Positions 37,015-46,562 of a stretch of DNA of 64,000 nucleotides are shown here, piece after piece. Source of the DNA: Spirosoma foliorum (GTDB taxonomy: Bacteria > Bacteroidota > Bacteroidia > Cytophagales > Spirosomataceae); the NCBI RefSeq assembly GCF_014117325.1, contig NZ_CP059732.1:3361001-3425000 (forward strand), in the 5' to 3' direction. Position numbers and translations under genes: made by a program. Every line of letters starts with the position of its first letter. The first letter of the stretch is position 1. The notes beneath the pieces were generated by a model, which was given only the letters and a program-made list of their open reading frames with translations, was not told the DNA's origin and did no database searches.

Positions 37015-38127
37015 ATGACGCCTACAAATAAACCAGCTATAGATCCAAACGGCATCGTTACCCGGCCGTTACCTCCCGATCAGATTTCCCCCAAAGCAGT
37101 TGTCTTACGCCTTCTCCAGATAAAGAACGTATTTCGACGCAACTGGAAGTTACTTGTTATTCTGGTAGCAATAGGAGCACTGATTGGGTATATATATGAT
37201 CTAATGCATAAAAGCCGAATCACCTACACGGGTTCGATTATGTTTAACCTCGGCGGAGGGTCATCGAGTGGTGGATTTGGTGAGTTAGGTCAATTAGCGG
37301 GAGCTTTCGGATTAAGTTCTGGCGCTCCTGATGCAAATATCTTTGTTGGAGATAACTTCTTAATCTATGCTCAGTCTCGGCCAGTTGTTGAGAAAACCCT
37401 GATGCAGCATGATACCATTAATAACAAAGACACGCTACTGGTCAATTATTACATTCGCCATAGTGGTATTCGCGATAAAGAATGGGAAGAAAATGATTCT
37501 TTAAGAGCTTTTTATTTTAAAAGAGCAAAAAAGCCGGAAGAGTATACAAAAATGGAGCAGTTGGCAATGGCCGACATTTATACGCGGATCAAAGGTGAAA
37601 TAGCGATAAAACAGCCAGAACGCAAATCGTCATTTATGGAGTTGAGCTGCTTTATGGAAGATGAGCTACTGACGGCAACTTTTCTGTCTCGCCACCTCAA
37701 AACGATTGAAGAAGATTATCAGCGGAAGCAAACCAAAAAAACCCGCGAAATGTATGACCTGCTTAATGAACGTTCTGATTCGCTGGCCAGGATTTTAAGT
37801 GGTACCGAAAACCAGTTGGCCCAGTTCATGGATCAGAATCAGCAGGTAGTGGTAGCGCAGGCTCGTATAAAGGAGAATAAGTTGACTCGCAATTCAACCT
37901 TCCTAACTACCTTGTATTATCAGGCTTTACAACAGGCCGATAACATGCGTCTGTCACTTATTCGGGAAACACCCTTGTTCACAATTATTGAGCCTGTATC
38001 ATTGCCTTTATTCCGGGAAGTACTTAATACAAAGGGATTGCAGATTGGAACAGCGCTTTCGTTTATTTTAGCGATTATCGTCATTTTCATCCGAGAGACA
38101 TATCGGTCTATCATGAAGGAAGAATAA
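37015..38127 (+). CDS. Wzz/GumC-type polysaccharide co-polymerase (chain-length determinant)
   Basis: 370 residues. TM1 at about 45-62, a large periplasmic coiled-coil region (about 215-300, KTREMYDLLNERSDSLARIL), and TM2 at about 340-360 with a PLFREVLNTKG approach. There is no cytoplasmic tyrosine kinase domain. It governs chain length or links the inner membrane to the SLBB exporter. It begins 13 nt after that gene's stop, clearly the same transcript. Confidence 0.88.
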   Translation: MTPTNKPAIDPNGIVTRPLPPDQISPKAVVLRLLQIKNVFRRNWKLLVILVAIGALIGYIYDLMHKSRITYTGSIMFNLGGGSSSGGFGELGQLAGAFGLSSGAPDANIFVGDNFLIYAQSRPVVEKTLMQHDTINNKDTLLVNYYIRHSGIRDKEWEENDSLRAFYFKRAKKPEEYTKMEQLAMADIYTRIKGEIAIKQPERKSSFMELSCFMEDELLTATFLSRHLKTIEEDYQRKQTKKTREMYDLLNERSDSLARILSGTENQLAQFMDQNQQVVVAQARIKENKLTRNSTFLTTLYYQALQQADNMRLSLIRETPLFTIIEPVSLPLFREVLNTKGLQIGTALSFILAIIVIFIRETYRSIMKEE

Positions 38128-38184
38128 ACAGTTATGGATTAACTGGACAAGTAAACGATCCTGTTATTAATCGACTAACTTATT

Positions 38185-39024
38185 TTGAAAACTCACGAAG
38201 TAATTATTCAACCGGGTCGCTCAGAGCGGCATTACTGGCGAGACCTCTGGCGCAATCGGGAACTGATGTATATTCTGTCTATGCGCGACGTGTCTGTTCG
38301 GTATAAGCAGACAGCATTAGGCACTGCCTGGGGGCTTATTCGCCCCCTGACAACCATGCTGATTATGGTGTTCGTCTTCAGTAAAATTGCCAAACTGCCA
38401 GCCGATCCAGGTGTCCCCTACCCCCTCATGGTACTAGGTGGTATTACGGTATGGACATTTTTTTCAACGGCTTTTACCCAAATAAGTAACAGCGTAACGC
38501 TGAATTCTAACCTGGTTACGAAAGTCTATTTTCCACGCCTTATTATGCCGATCAGTTCGATCGCCGTTAGTTTTGTCGACTTTTTGGTTTCACTGGGGTT
38601 ATTTATTCTGTTAGCCATTTGGTATCGGTTTATACCCGACTGGCATTTGCTTTTACTACCTGCGTTTATCGTACTAGCGTTGCTGGCATCGTTTGCCTTT
38701 GGGCTTTTCTTTGCCGCCGTTAATGTCAAATTCCGCGATATAGGCCAGCTTATTCCGTTCATTGTTCAAGTTGGTTTTTACATTTGCCCGATTGCATACA
38801 GCAGCCGACTAGTTGCCGAAAAAGCCAACGAATGGTGGGCACCTTTTTACTGGTTTAATCCGATGGTTGGTATCATCGACGGTTTTCGTTGGTCGCTGCT
38901 CGGTGAAAGGGCCTACTTTGATCTTCATAGTTTACTCCTGTCTATTGGTATAGTAACAGTCTGTTTAATTCTGTCTCTATACTTTTTTCGGAAACGGGAG
39001 AATACTTTTGTAGATGATATATAA
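38185..39024 (+). CDS. wzm: ABC-2 type polysaccharide export permease (Wzm)
   Basis: 279 residues from a TTG start (no ATG at the conserved N-terminus). Six TM segments; RYKQTALGTAWGLIRPL is the typical cytoplasmic coupling region, and GVPYPLMVLGGITVWTFFSTA and FYICPIAYSS are membrane stretches of O-antigen/capsule exporters. With Wzt (39127) it moves lipid-linked polysaccharide across the inner membrane. Spacing from the Wzz gene is 57 nt. Confidence 0.9.
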   Translation: MKTHEVIIQPGRSERHYWRDLWRNRELMYILSMRDVSVRYKQTALGTAWGLIRPLTTMLIMVFVFSKIAKLPADPGVPYPLMVLGGITVWTFFSTAFTQISNSVTLNSNLVTKVYFPRLIMPISSIAVSFVDFLVSLGLFILLAIWYRFIPDWHLLLLPAFIVLALLASFAFGLFFAAVNVKFRDIGQLIPFIVQVGFYICPIAYSSRLVAEKANEWWAPFYWFNPMVGIIDGFRWSLLGERAYFDLHSLLLSIGIVTVCLILSLYFFRKRENTFVDDI

Positions 39025-39026
39025 GA

Positions 39027-39124
39027 ATTACGAATTGCGAAGTACGAATTACGACGTATCACAGTTGTAACTTGTAGCGCTTCCCCAGCGAATTCGTGCA
39101 TCGTAAATCACACATCGTAAATCA
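39027..39124. repeat. Degenerate heptad inverted repeat between wzm and wzt
   Basis: The left half has 7-nt words attacga, attgcga and agtacga; the right half has tcgtgca, tcgtaaa and tcacaca, also spaced by 7. The halves are complementary only in part (attacga against tcgtaaa), so this looks like a decayed member. It starts about 2 nt after the wzm stop and ends about 2 nt before the wzt ATG at 39127. Confidence 0.7.
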
Positions 39125-39126
39125 CT

Positions 39127-40380
39127 ATGTCTGTTATCACTGTCGAAAATATAAGTAAGCAATACATCATTGACCACAAACGGGGCAAGGGTAGCAATAC
39201 GCTACGCGATGTTCTGACGGAAAATTTCCGGTCGATGTTTGGTAAGAAGGCTAAGAATGCCACTACTCATGAAGAGTTCTGGGCTTTACGCGGCGTCAAC
39301 TTTTCGATTGAACAGGGCGATCGGGTAGGTCTCGTTGGGCATAATGGAGCCGGAAAATCAACGATGCTCAAGATCTTGAGCAAGATTATCCAACCAACTA
39401 CAGGAACAGTACGTATTCGGGGACGGGTAGCCAGTTTGCTCGAAGTAGGAACCGGTTTCCACCCAGAACTGACGGGCCGGGAAAACATCTTTTTAAATGG
39501 TTCGCTGCTCGGAATGAGTCGTAGCGAAATCAAGAAACAGTTCGACGAAATCGTGGCTTTCGCTGGAGTTGAAAAATTCCTGGACACTCCCGTAAAGCGA
39601 TACTCGTCAGGCATGTACGTTCGGCTTGGGTTTGCCATATCGGCTCACCTCGATCCCGAAATCATGATTGTTGATGAGGTCCTGGCGGTAGGTGATGCGG
39701 AATTCCAGAAAAAAAGTTTGGGTAAAATGCGGGATAACTCGGCCAGTGGTCGAACGGTTATCTTTGTTAGTCATAACTTAACCGCCGTACAAGCCCTTTG
39801 CAATAAGACCTTTTATTTTGAAAAAGGCCGTTTGATTGAACAGGGCGAGACGAACCAAGTTATTGCCTCTTACCTGAGTAAGGTTTCGAAAACACGATTA
39901 CGCCGTCAGTGGGATACGCCCGAAGAAGGTCCAGGCAATGATCTGGTCCGTGTACGACGGATTGAGTTGATTCCAGACTATCAGGATGACCTGACCCATA
40001 TCGACGTTCGAACCTCCATGACGTTTCAGTTTGAATTCTGGAATCAAATGGACCATGCCAACCTGAATTTAAGTCTGCACCTTAATTCGCTTACGGGTGA
40101 GTGTATTTTTAATATCGGTACACTATCACAACCGTATGGCAAAGGATTGATTGCTGCCGAATGTACCATTCCAGGTTATTTCCTCAACGATGGTTCATAT
40201 ACCATTTCCATAATGATCGTTAAGGATACGGTTACACCACTTTATGTTATGGAAGAAGGCATTACCTTTGATGTTGAGGATTATCGCGAAGGAATTGCCT
40301 GGTACGGAAAATGGCCAGGCTATGTTCGACCGCAATTTCCTTTTCATACCAAAATGCTGGAACCCGTTGTTAGTGAGTAG
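39127..40380 (+). CDS. wzt: ABC transporter ATPase with C-terminal carbohydrate-binding domain (Wzt)
   Basis: 417 residues. Walker A GHNGAGKST (about 71-79), signature YSSGM (about 159) and Walker B IMIVDEVL (about 178) are all present, as is the H-loop SHNL. The extra C-terminal 150 residues (about 270-417, FEFWNQMDHANLNLSLHL) match the immunoglobulin-like Wzt_C domain, which binds the modified chain end so that only finished polymer is exported. The Wzm partner is upstream. This argues for an O-antigen/capsule with a terminal cap, though a ligase/polymerase also exists at 54885. Confidence 0.93.
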   Translation: MSVITVENISKQYIIDHKRGKGSNTLRDVLTENFRSMFGKKAKNATTHEEFWALRGVNFSIEQGDRVGLVGHNGAGKSTMLKILSKIIQPTTGTVRIRGRVASLLEVGTGFHPELTGRENIFLNGSLLGMSRSEIKKQFDEIVAFAGVEKFLDTPVKRYSSGMYVRLGFAISAHLDPEIMIVDEVLAVGDAEFQKKSLGKMRDNSASGRTVIFVSHNLTAVQALCNKTFYFEKGRLIEQGETNQVIASYLSKVSKTRLRRQWDTPEEGPGNDLVRVRRIELIPDYQDDLTHIDVRTSMTFQFEFWNQMDHANLNLSLHLNSLTGECIFNIGTLSQPYGKGLIAAECTIPGYFLNDGSYTISIMIVKDTVTPLYVMEEGITFDVEDYREGIAWYGKWPGYVRPQFPFHTKMLEPVVSE

Positions 40381-40405
40381 TTAACAGGTATCAGTCATCG
40401 ATCAA

Positions 40406-40451
40406 GAATCATGATTTACTGGTGTACAATCACTAGTTAACCTCATGATTC
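40406..40451. repeat. Weak inverted repeat in the wzt-aminotransferase gap
   Basis: gaatcatga (40406-40414) faces tcatgattc (40443-40451), 9 bp with a 28-nt loop, within a 134-bp gap. Further partial complementarity (aggtatcagt near 40387 against actgattcct near 40500) suggests a decayed longer element. Heptad structure is not convincing. Confidence 0.45.
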
Positions 40452-40514
40452 GTAAACGATTATGAACTGAAACTGTCAACTATCTACTAGTGGCCATTCA
40501 CTGATTCCTGACGA

Positions 40515-41618
40515 ATGATTAACGTAACCAAATCATACCTGCCCGATCTTGAGGATTATGTAACCCTTTTAAGAGGTGTCTGGGAACGCGTTCACCTAAC
40601 AAATGACGGACCCTTACTGCGCGACTTAGAGGATCAACTAAAAGAGTACCTGGGCGTTAAGCACCTGAAATTCTGTACCAATGGCACCATTGTTCTCCAG
40701 ATGGCACTCAAGGTACTGGATATCAAAAAAGAGGTGATTACCACTCCTTTCTCCTACGTTGCAACCACCAACGCGCTATTGTGGGAAGGCTGTACGCCTA
40801 TTTTTGCTGATATTCGTCCAGACGATTTCAATATTGATCCGGCCAAAATCGAATCCCTGATTACCGAGAATACAGAGGCTATTATGGCTACGCATGTATA
40901 TGGGAATGCTTGTCAGATCGAGCAGATTCAGGCGATAGCAGAGAAACATAATCTGAAAGTTATTTACGACGCAGCGCATACCTTTGGAGCTACGTATAAA
41001 GGAAATTCAATTCTCAGCTATGGGGATATCAGTACCTGTAGTTTCCACGCTACGAAAGTATTTCATACTGTTGAGGGTGGTTGTATTGTAACGAATGACG
41101 ATGTCCTGGCAGAGAAATTACATCACTACCGTTCGTTTGGTCATAAGAACGACACGTATTTTGGGTTAGGCATTAATGCCAAAAACTCGGAATTCCATGC
41201 GGCAATGGGTTTGTGCGTGCTACCAAAAGTACCCGATCTGATTGCGGCCCGTAAAGAACGGTTCGGCTACTACGATAGTCAGCTTGATTTTAGCCGGATT
41301 ACGCGCCCTTCCCTTACACCTGGCATAGAGTATAATTATGCCTATTATCCGATTGTATTCGATTCGGAAGAAACGCTTTTGCGCGTAATGGAGACGCTAA
41401 TATCTCAGAATATCGTACCTCGGCGCTATTTCTACCCTTCCTTAAATACATTGCCTTTTGCACTTACTTCAGGCGAAGCACAGCCTTGTCCGGTATCGGA
41501 GGATGTTGCACTCCGGGTGTTATGTTTACCCATGTACCCTGATTTAGCTAAAGAAGATATCGACCGTATTGCCACTATCGTCAACGAAGCCGTGCTTGCG
41601 GTCAACGAAGATGCCTAA
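40515..41618 (+). CDS. DegT/DnrJ/EryC1-family sugar aminotransferase
   Basis: 367 residues, PLP-dependent. The Schiff-base lysine is K181 in SFHATKVFHTVEGG, a hallmark of this family; FCTNGTIVLQMAL near residue 60 binds the phosphate and DAAHTFGA near 158 the pyridinium. It transfers an amino group to a keto sugar nucleotide, giving an amino sugar. WbqC, the NeuD-like acetyltransferase, and the formyltransferase at 61336 could further modify such an amino sugar. Confidence 0.92.
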   Translation: MINVTKSYLPDLEDYVTLLRGVWERVHLTNDGPLLRDLEDQLKEYLGVKHLKFCTNGTIVLQMALKVLDIKKEVITTPFSYVATTNALLWEGCTPIFADIRPDDFNIDPAKIESLITENTEAIMATHVYGNACQIEQIQAIAEKHNLKVIYDAAHTFGATYKGNSILSYGDISTCSFHATKVFHTVEGGCIVTNDDVLAEKLHHYRSFGHKNDTYFGLGINAKNSEFHAAMGLCVLPKVPDLIAARKERFGYYDSQLDFSRITRPSLTPGIEYNYAYYPIVFDSEETLLRVMETLISQNIVPRRYFYPSLNTLPFALTSGEAQPCPVSEDVALRVLCLPMYPDLAKEDIDRIATIVNEAVLAVNEDA

Positions 41619-41714
41619 TCCATTAGCTGCCTGACAATTAGCCAATCAGATCAATGGTTGCGCTTGCTGGCAGGCAACTTTGTTTAATGCTGCTAGTACG
41701 GTTTGTTGTACCTT

Positions 41715-43811
41715 ATGATCTTAGTCTATCTCCTTTCGCTTTTTCTGTTTATTTACTATGTCGGCCAGTTATCGACACGTATTTCTCGGCGGTCACTGAC
41801 GGAGTGGTGGCTAACCACTTTCCTTCTGGGAGCTGGCAGCGTTATTCTAACTGGTTTTATCCTTTCCGCTTTGTACCTGACGGCCAACACATTGGTTTGG
41901 GCTGGTTCGGTGTTCGTTACCGCTACTGTTGTTGGAGGTTTGTTGAGCCGATTGATTGATCAGGAACGTTTTTCGGTAATCCCCCTTATTCAAGAGCGCT
42001 GGCAAACCGGCCGAGAATGGTTCAGTGGATTATCCGGCTATTCTCGCTTTTTGTTTTCTATACTCTTCGGAACGCTCCTCCTCATTGGAGTTACCAATCT
42101 TCTATTGGTTCTGTTCACAGTTCCGAATGAGTGGGACAGCATGACCGGCCATTTAAACCGGGTAATGCAATACGTACAACGAGGTACGATGCGTCATTTT
42201 GGTGGTACAAACTGGAATATCGATACGTACCCAAAGAGTGTTTGTACACTTCAGATCTATTCATTTCTGATAACAGGCCACTTCGAAAACGGCTTCAAAT
42301 TCATTCACCACCTAAGTTATTGGACAGCTATCGTTGCCGTATTTGGTATTGTGCAACGCATCGGTCAAAATCAATTATCAGCTAGCTTTTTCTGTGCGTT
42401 AGCATACGCCCTGCTTCCCGATTTTTTAATGCAGTCGATCACAACCGAAACGGATATTGTCTTGACAGCTTATCTGAGTGTGTTGTTGTATATGCTGTTC
42501 AGTTATCGGACGAGTGGAACCCGGCAGGTTGGCACTCCGCCACAGCCCGATAGCCGCTATTTGTATTTAGCCGGTATAGCGTTCGGTATTGCTTATGGCC
42601 ATAAGATTACGTTTACCTTACTATTGCCTTCGGTGTTTGTTATCATGATTTACACCGTTTTGATGTCCGGGCCGCGTTCGGTGCCATTCTGGGCCATTAT
42701 ATTTGGACGAACCTGGCGACTGGCAGTGGCAATTTTAATTGGGTTTTGCATATGGACTTTGCCAACAGGCTATTTGAAGAACGTTGAAGTTTTTGGTCAT
42801 CCCATTGGCCCGCCAACTGCGCTCAAACACCAGTCTGTTGAGCGAGCGGGTTCCTTATCGAATTTGCTGGAGCAAGGTAGCCGAAATGTAATTCGGTATG
42901 GCTATGATCATGTCAATCTGGACGGCATCCGAAATCTCGCCATCGGCGCCGAAGTCAATCATGCTATGCGCCAGCCCCTTGTCGTCCTGGAAAATAAATT
43001 ACACATGCGGCTGGACGAAGAAACTGATTTCTCTATCCAGCCCTTCGCCTTCGATCGGAAGTTTGTATTCTACAATGCCAATCCATATTGGGGCATCTTT
43101 GGGTTTGGGCTTATTTTTCCGTTACTCATTCTGGTATTAATTGGTTTCGTACGCTCAACACCTCATTTTTTCCTGGGTATAGCGTTGCTACTTCATTTTG
43201 CCGCTCTCTCCTACTCCGCCCCCTATGATCCATTTAAAGGGCGTTATTTTATCGAAACTGGTTTATTCGGTATTACCTTTCTGGCGCTCTTATTTCTACA
43301 TCCACGAACAACGGTCAATACGCCGGGCCGAGTGATCTGGAAAAGTTACGTTGGTCTGGTAACGGTAGTAGGCTGTCTTTCGGCTCTATTAGCTATATTT
43401 CTCAATACCCGAGCGTTGCCATTTGCCTGGACAGCGCCAGATGGGACGTCGTTTTCCTCAGCCTTCCAATCCGACAGAATCCGTCAAATGACTCTGGGGC
43501 GGCCTGACACCTATGTTCCTTACAAACGTTTCGATGAGTTAGTCCCCGACAGTGCTACGGTTGCCTTAGCCACCATCAACGACGATTACGAGTATCCACT
43601 TTATGGCCCGCATTTATCCCGACGACTTATTGCCATCAATCCGTTTGAAAAGGGTCTGAAGCCAATCCCGAAAGAGGCAGATTATCTCTTTTTTGATAAA
43701 AGTGTGATAAAACCTCAACCCGGCGATTTACGCTTAGGCACCGACACCACCATGCGGGCCAATGTAATTGTACCTGCAGAGGACTATTATTTGCGAAAAC
43801 TCAAAAAATAA
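41715..43811 (+). CDS. Large GT-C membrane glycosyltransferase (GT39-like)
   Basis: 698 residues from the ATG at 41715. About 12-13 TM segments. First periplasmic loop has VPNEWDSMTGHL (about residue 140), with the acidic pair expected for GT-C enzymes. TTETDIVLTAYL and GIAYGHKITFTLLLPS near residues 255-310 match PMT/GT39-type cores. A soluble tail of about 110 residues ends the protein. It transfers a sugar from a polyprenyl-phosphate donor in the periplasm. WbqC follows 3 nt downstream. Confidence 0.8.
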   Translation: MILVYLLSLFLFIYYVGQLSTRISRRSLTEWWLTTFLLGAGSVILTGFILSALYLTANTLVWAGSVFVTATVVGGLLSRLIDQERFSVIPLIQERWQTGREWFSGLSGYSRFLFSILFGTLLLIGVTNLLLVLFTVPNEWDSMTGHLNRVMQYVQRGTMRHFGGTNWNIDTYPKSVCTLQIYSFLITGHFENGFKFIHHLSYWTAIVAVFGIVQRIGQNQLSASFFCALAYALLPDFLMQSITTETDIVLTAYLSVLLYMLFSYRTSGTRQVGTPPQPDSRYLYLAGIAFGIAYGHKITFTLLLPSVFVIMIYTVLMSGPRSVPFWAIIFGRTWRLAVAILIGFCIWTLPTGYLKNVEVFGHPIGPPTALKHQSVERAGSLSNLLEQGSRNVIRYGYDHVNLDGIRNLAIGAEVNHAMRQPLVVLENKLHMRLDEETDFSIQPFAFDRKFVFYNANPYWGIFGFGLIFPLLILVLIGFVRSTPHFFLGIALLLHFAALSYSAPYDPFKGRYFIETGLFGITFLALLFLHPRTTVNTPGRVIWKSYVGLVTVVGCLSALLAIFLNTRALPFAWTAPDGTSFSSAFQSDRIRQMTLGRPDTYVPYKRFDELVPDSATVALATINDDYEYPLYGPHLSRRLIAINPFEKGLKPIPKEADYLFFDKSVIKPQPGDLRLGTDTTMRANVIVPAEDYYLRKLKK

Positions 43812-43814
43812 GTT

Positions 43815-44513
43815 ATGACGCTTGCCATCATGCAACCTTATTTTCTGCCCTACATCGGCTACATGCAGCTCATGAGCGCTGTTGATACATTTGTGTTGTA
43901 CGATGATGTAGCGTTTATAAACCGAGGTTGGATAAACCGGAATCGGTTACTTATAAACGGGCAGGAATACCTGTTTACCGTTCCATTGAAAGATGCCAGC
44001 CAGAATAAACGCATTAATGAAGTGCATCTGGCCGACGATCCGAAGTGGCGTAGTAAGTTGTTAAAAACGATTGAACAGGGTTATCGGAAAGCGCCCTATT
44101 ATCAAACGGTGATGCCGCTAACCGAAAAAATTATCAATTTTACCACCGATTCAATTGCTGATCTGGTCCATTTTAGCCTGGTTGAACTGAATCAGTATTT
44201 GGGTCTAACGACTCGCCTGGTACAATCATCTACGATCTATGCTAATGAGGACATGAAAGCCCAGGCGCGTATACTGGACATTTGTCGGCAGGAAAACGCA
44301 CAGCGTTATATTAATCCAATTGGCGGAACCGAGTTGTACGACAAACCGACGTTTGATCAGGCAGGTATCCAATTGAATTTTATTAAGTCTAATCGGGTCG
44401 AGTATCCTCAATTCAAAAACGAATTTGTTCCCTGGTTATCCATCATCGATGTATTCATGTTTAACGACATCGCCACAGTAAGGACGATGTTGACTGAGTA
44501 TGAATTAGTATAA
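43815..44513 (+). CDS. WbqC-like family protein
   Basis: 232 residues. MQPYFLPYIGYMQLM at the N-terminus, YDDVAFINRGWINRNR and WLSIIDVFMFND near the end are the defining stretches of the WbqC family. Members occur in O-antigen clusters and often follow amino-sugar synthesis genes; their chemistry is not settled, and glycine- or acyl-transfer to amino sugars has been proposed. In this locus it sits between a GT-C enzyme and an acetyltransferase. Confidence 0.88.
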   Translation: MTLAIMQPYFLPYIGYMQLMSAVDTFVLYDDVAFINRGWINRNRLLINGQEYLFTVPLKDASQNKRINEVHLADDPKWRSKLLKTIEQGYRKAPYYQTVMPLTEKIINFTTDSIADLVHFSLVELNQYLGLTTRLVQSSTIYANEDMKAQARILDICRQENAQRYINPIGGTELYDKPTFDQAGIQLNFIKSNRVEYPQFKNEFVPWLSIIDVFMFNDIATVRTMLTEYELV

Positions 44514-44531
44514 CGACGAATCTTAATTGTG

Positions 44532-44612
44532 AATGAGCGAATGAGTGAATGAGTGAATAATTTACGTATAAGTCTATATTCACTCATTCGCTCATTCACT
44601 CATTCGCTCATT
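44532..44612. repeat. Intercistronic inverted repeat of 8-nt words with unequal arms
   Basis: Left arm 44532-44559 (28 nt) and right arm 44577-44612 (36 nt) pair except that the right arm has one extra 8-nt unit. Units are gaatgagc and gaatgagt and their complements. It starts 18 nt after the WbqC stop and ends 5 nt before the ATG at 44618. The unit difference shows copy-number change in one arm only. Confidence 0.9.
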
Positions 44613-44617
44613 AAACT

Positions 44618-45271
44618 ATGGCAAAAGTTATCATTTTCGGGGTAATGGATACGGCTGAACTGGCCCACTTCTACCTTACGCACGATTCGGAACACGAAGT
44701 AGTGGCTTTTACGGTTAGCCGGGAATACATGAACGGCACTGAATTCCAGGGATTGCCGTTGGTGGCGTTTGAGGAGATAGAAACACTGTTTTCGCCGAAG
44801 GAATACAAATTTTTCGCGCCTATGACGGGTCGGAACATGAACCGGAATCGCGAACGAATTTACCTCGAAGCCAAAGCGAAAGGATACGAATTCATTTCCT
44901 ATATCAGTTCAAAGGCAACACTCTTCGGGAATCAGATTGGCGAAAATTGCTTCATTCTGGAAGATAATACCATTCAGCCGTTCACCACGATTGGCAACAA
45001 TGTTGTTCTTTGGAGCGGTAACCACATTGGCCATCATGGACAAATCAAGGATCACGTTTTCTTTACATCACACGTGGTAATGTCAGGGCATTGTGTGATC
45101 GAACCTTACTGCTTTTTTGGCGTCAATAGTACCATTCGCGATTACCTACATGTTGCAACCGGCACTCTTTTAGCAATGGCAGCCGCCATTTATAAAGACA
45201 CCGAAGAATGGGGTATGTACCTGGGCAATCCGGCAAAAAAACTCCCCAAACCAAGTTACGAAGCCTATTGA
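44618..45271 (+). CDS. Left-handed beta-helix sugar O-/N-acetyltransferase (NeuD-like)
   Basis: 217 residues. The N-terminal nucleotide-like Rossmann part (KVIIFGVMDTAELA) is followed by hexapeptide repeats from about residue 95 (for example IGENCF, IGNNVV, GNHIGHHGQIKDHVF), ending LAMAAAIYKD...GNPAKKL, as in sialic acid and perosamine acetyltransferases. The catalytic His is probably in IGHHGQI. It acetylates a sugar nucleotide using acetyl-CoA. Confidence 0.87.
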   Translation: MAKVIIFGVMDTAELAHFYLTHDSEHEVVAFTVSREYMNGTEFQGLPLVAFEEIETLFSPKEYKFFAPMTGRNMNRNRERIYLEAKAKGYEFISYISSKATLFGNQIGENCFILEDNTIQPFTTIGNNVVLWSGNHIGHHGQIKDHVFFTSHVVMSGHCVIEPYCFFGVNSTIRDYLHVATGTLLAMAAAIYKDTEEWGMYLGNPAKKLPKPSYEAY

Positions 45272-45276
45272 TAGCG

Positions 45277-45353
45277 GTACGAGTTACGAAGTACGAATTA
45301 CGATTTATGAACTCGTGATTTTACAATCGTAATTCGTACTTCGTAAATCGTAC
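45277..45353. repeat. Heptad-built inverted repeat touching the start codon
   Basis: Arms 45277-45305 and 45325-45353 (29 bp, one mismatch), loop 19 nt. The left arm is a run of 7-mers: tacgagt, tacgaag, tacgaat, tacgatt. It starts 5 nt after the previous stop; the right arm ends directly before the ATG at 45354. Confidence 0.95.
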
Positions 45354-46553
45354 ATGCATATACTTCTTATTGGCCACGATGCCAATCGCGCCGGTGCGCC
45401 ACTTGTTCTGCTTAATATAATGCGTTTGCTAAAGGCTGAGGGCCTGCAAATGCATCTGTTACTTGGCGAAGGTGGCCCAATCTTAGCTGATTATCAGGCT
45501 ATCTGCCCCGTAACAATCTGGCCTGCTCCCAAGCCCTATGTCCTGAACGCACTGGCAGATAAAGTGTTGGGCAAGCTCGGTCTATGGCAGCAGTTTCATG
45601 ATCGGCAACAAGAAGCCCGACAGCGTGAAATACAGACACAATTAGCTCTGGAATCCATTGATCTGGTGTTGGTTAACACCGTTGCCAGTAGTCACTTGTT
45701 CAGTCAGTTAGCAATTCCAGATAAAACACCGGTTGTCACATTCGTACACGAACTGGCGATGTCGGTCAGGATTTATTCGAAGCCCGACGAACTGGCTCAT
45801 CTGCTAAAGCGAACAACTCATTTACTGGCTGTTTCGCGAGCAACGGCTCTCTATTATGAGCAAGAACATGGCTTCGATTCAGCCCGTATAAGCCTTTATA
45901 CACTCATTGATACGCCTGTACTGGCGCGAAATGTTCAACAAGCGCGCGATCAACCAGGTTTGTATTCCGCCTTGGGTCTGCCTGCAGATGCGTTGATAGT
46001 GGGGGGATGCGGAAATGCAGAGTGGCGAAAAGGAAATGATTTATTTATCTCGCTGGCTCGGCAAGTAATTGGCCGGACGCAGGCAGCAGTAACTGACTGT
46101 GGTCTGCATTTTGTTTGGGTTGGCATGCCCCCCGGTTCACTGCACGATGATTTACTGCTGGATATTCAAAAAGCTGGCCTTACTAATCAGGTTCATTTAA
46201 TTCCGCCCACGCCCGATGTGTTGCGCTACATGAGCCGGTTCGATGTATTTGTCCTTTGTTCCCGCGAAGACCCTTACCCGTTAGTTGTTTTTGAAGCTGG
46301 TTTATGTGGCATTCCGGTTGTCTGCTTCGAGGGCGCTGGAGGTTCTCCCGAACTGGTTGAAGACGATGGCGGCTTTATTGTTCCTTACCTTGACCTCGAC
46401 ACGATGAGCAGTCAAGTAGTAGCGTTACTTCAACAGCCTGATCTTCGTCATAAGCTAGGACATCGACTCGGTCAAAAGATACTGGAACGTCACCCTGCGA
46501 AGCAGAGTGTTGAAACTCTCGTAACTTTGTTCAATCAACTGACTATTAAATAG
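45354..46553 (+). CDS. Family 4 glycosyltransferase
   Basis: 399 residues, GT-B fold. HDANRAGAPLVLLNIMRLL opens the N-terminal domain. The C-terminal domain has GCGNAEWRKGNDLFISLA and the E-x7-E region SREDPYPLVVFEAGLCGIPVV (about residues 305-325), the donor-binding signature of retaining GT4 enzymes. It probably acts at the cytoplasmic face on the growing glycan. The start codon is fixed by the adjoining hairpin. Confidence 0.9.
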   Translation: MHILLIGHDANRAGAPLVLLNIMRLLKAEGLQMHLLLGEGGPILADYQAICPVTIWPAPKPYVLNALADKVLGKLGLWQQFHDRQQEARQREIQTQLALESIDLVLVNTVASSHLFSQLAIPDKTPVVTFVHELAMSVRIYSKPDELAHLLKRTTHLLAVSRATALYYEQEHGFDSARISLYTLIDTPVLARNVQQARDQPGLYSALGLPADALIVGGCGNAEWRKGNDLFISLARQVIGRTQAAVTDCGLHFVWVGMPPGSLHDDLLLDIQKAGLTNQVHLIPPTPDVLRYMSRFDVFVLCSREDPYPLVVFEAGLCGIPVVCFEGAGGSPELVEDDGGFIVPYLDLDTMSSQVVALLQQPDLRHKLGHRLGQKILERHPAKQSVETLVTLFNQLTIK

Positions 46554-46562
46554 ACTATTTGA

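Noticed and set aside
41654..41959. 101-residue frame overlapping the large GT-C gene start
   Set aside because: It is a shadow in another frame; the 698-residue membrane protein has consistent topology.
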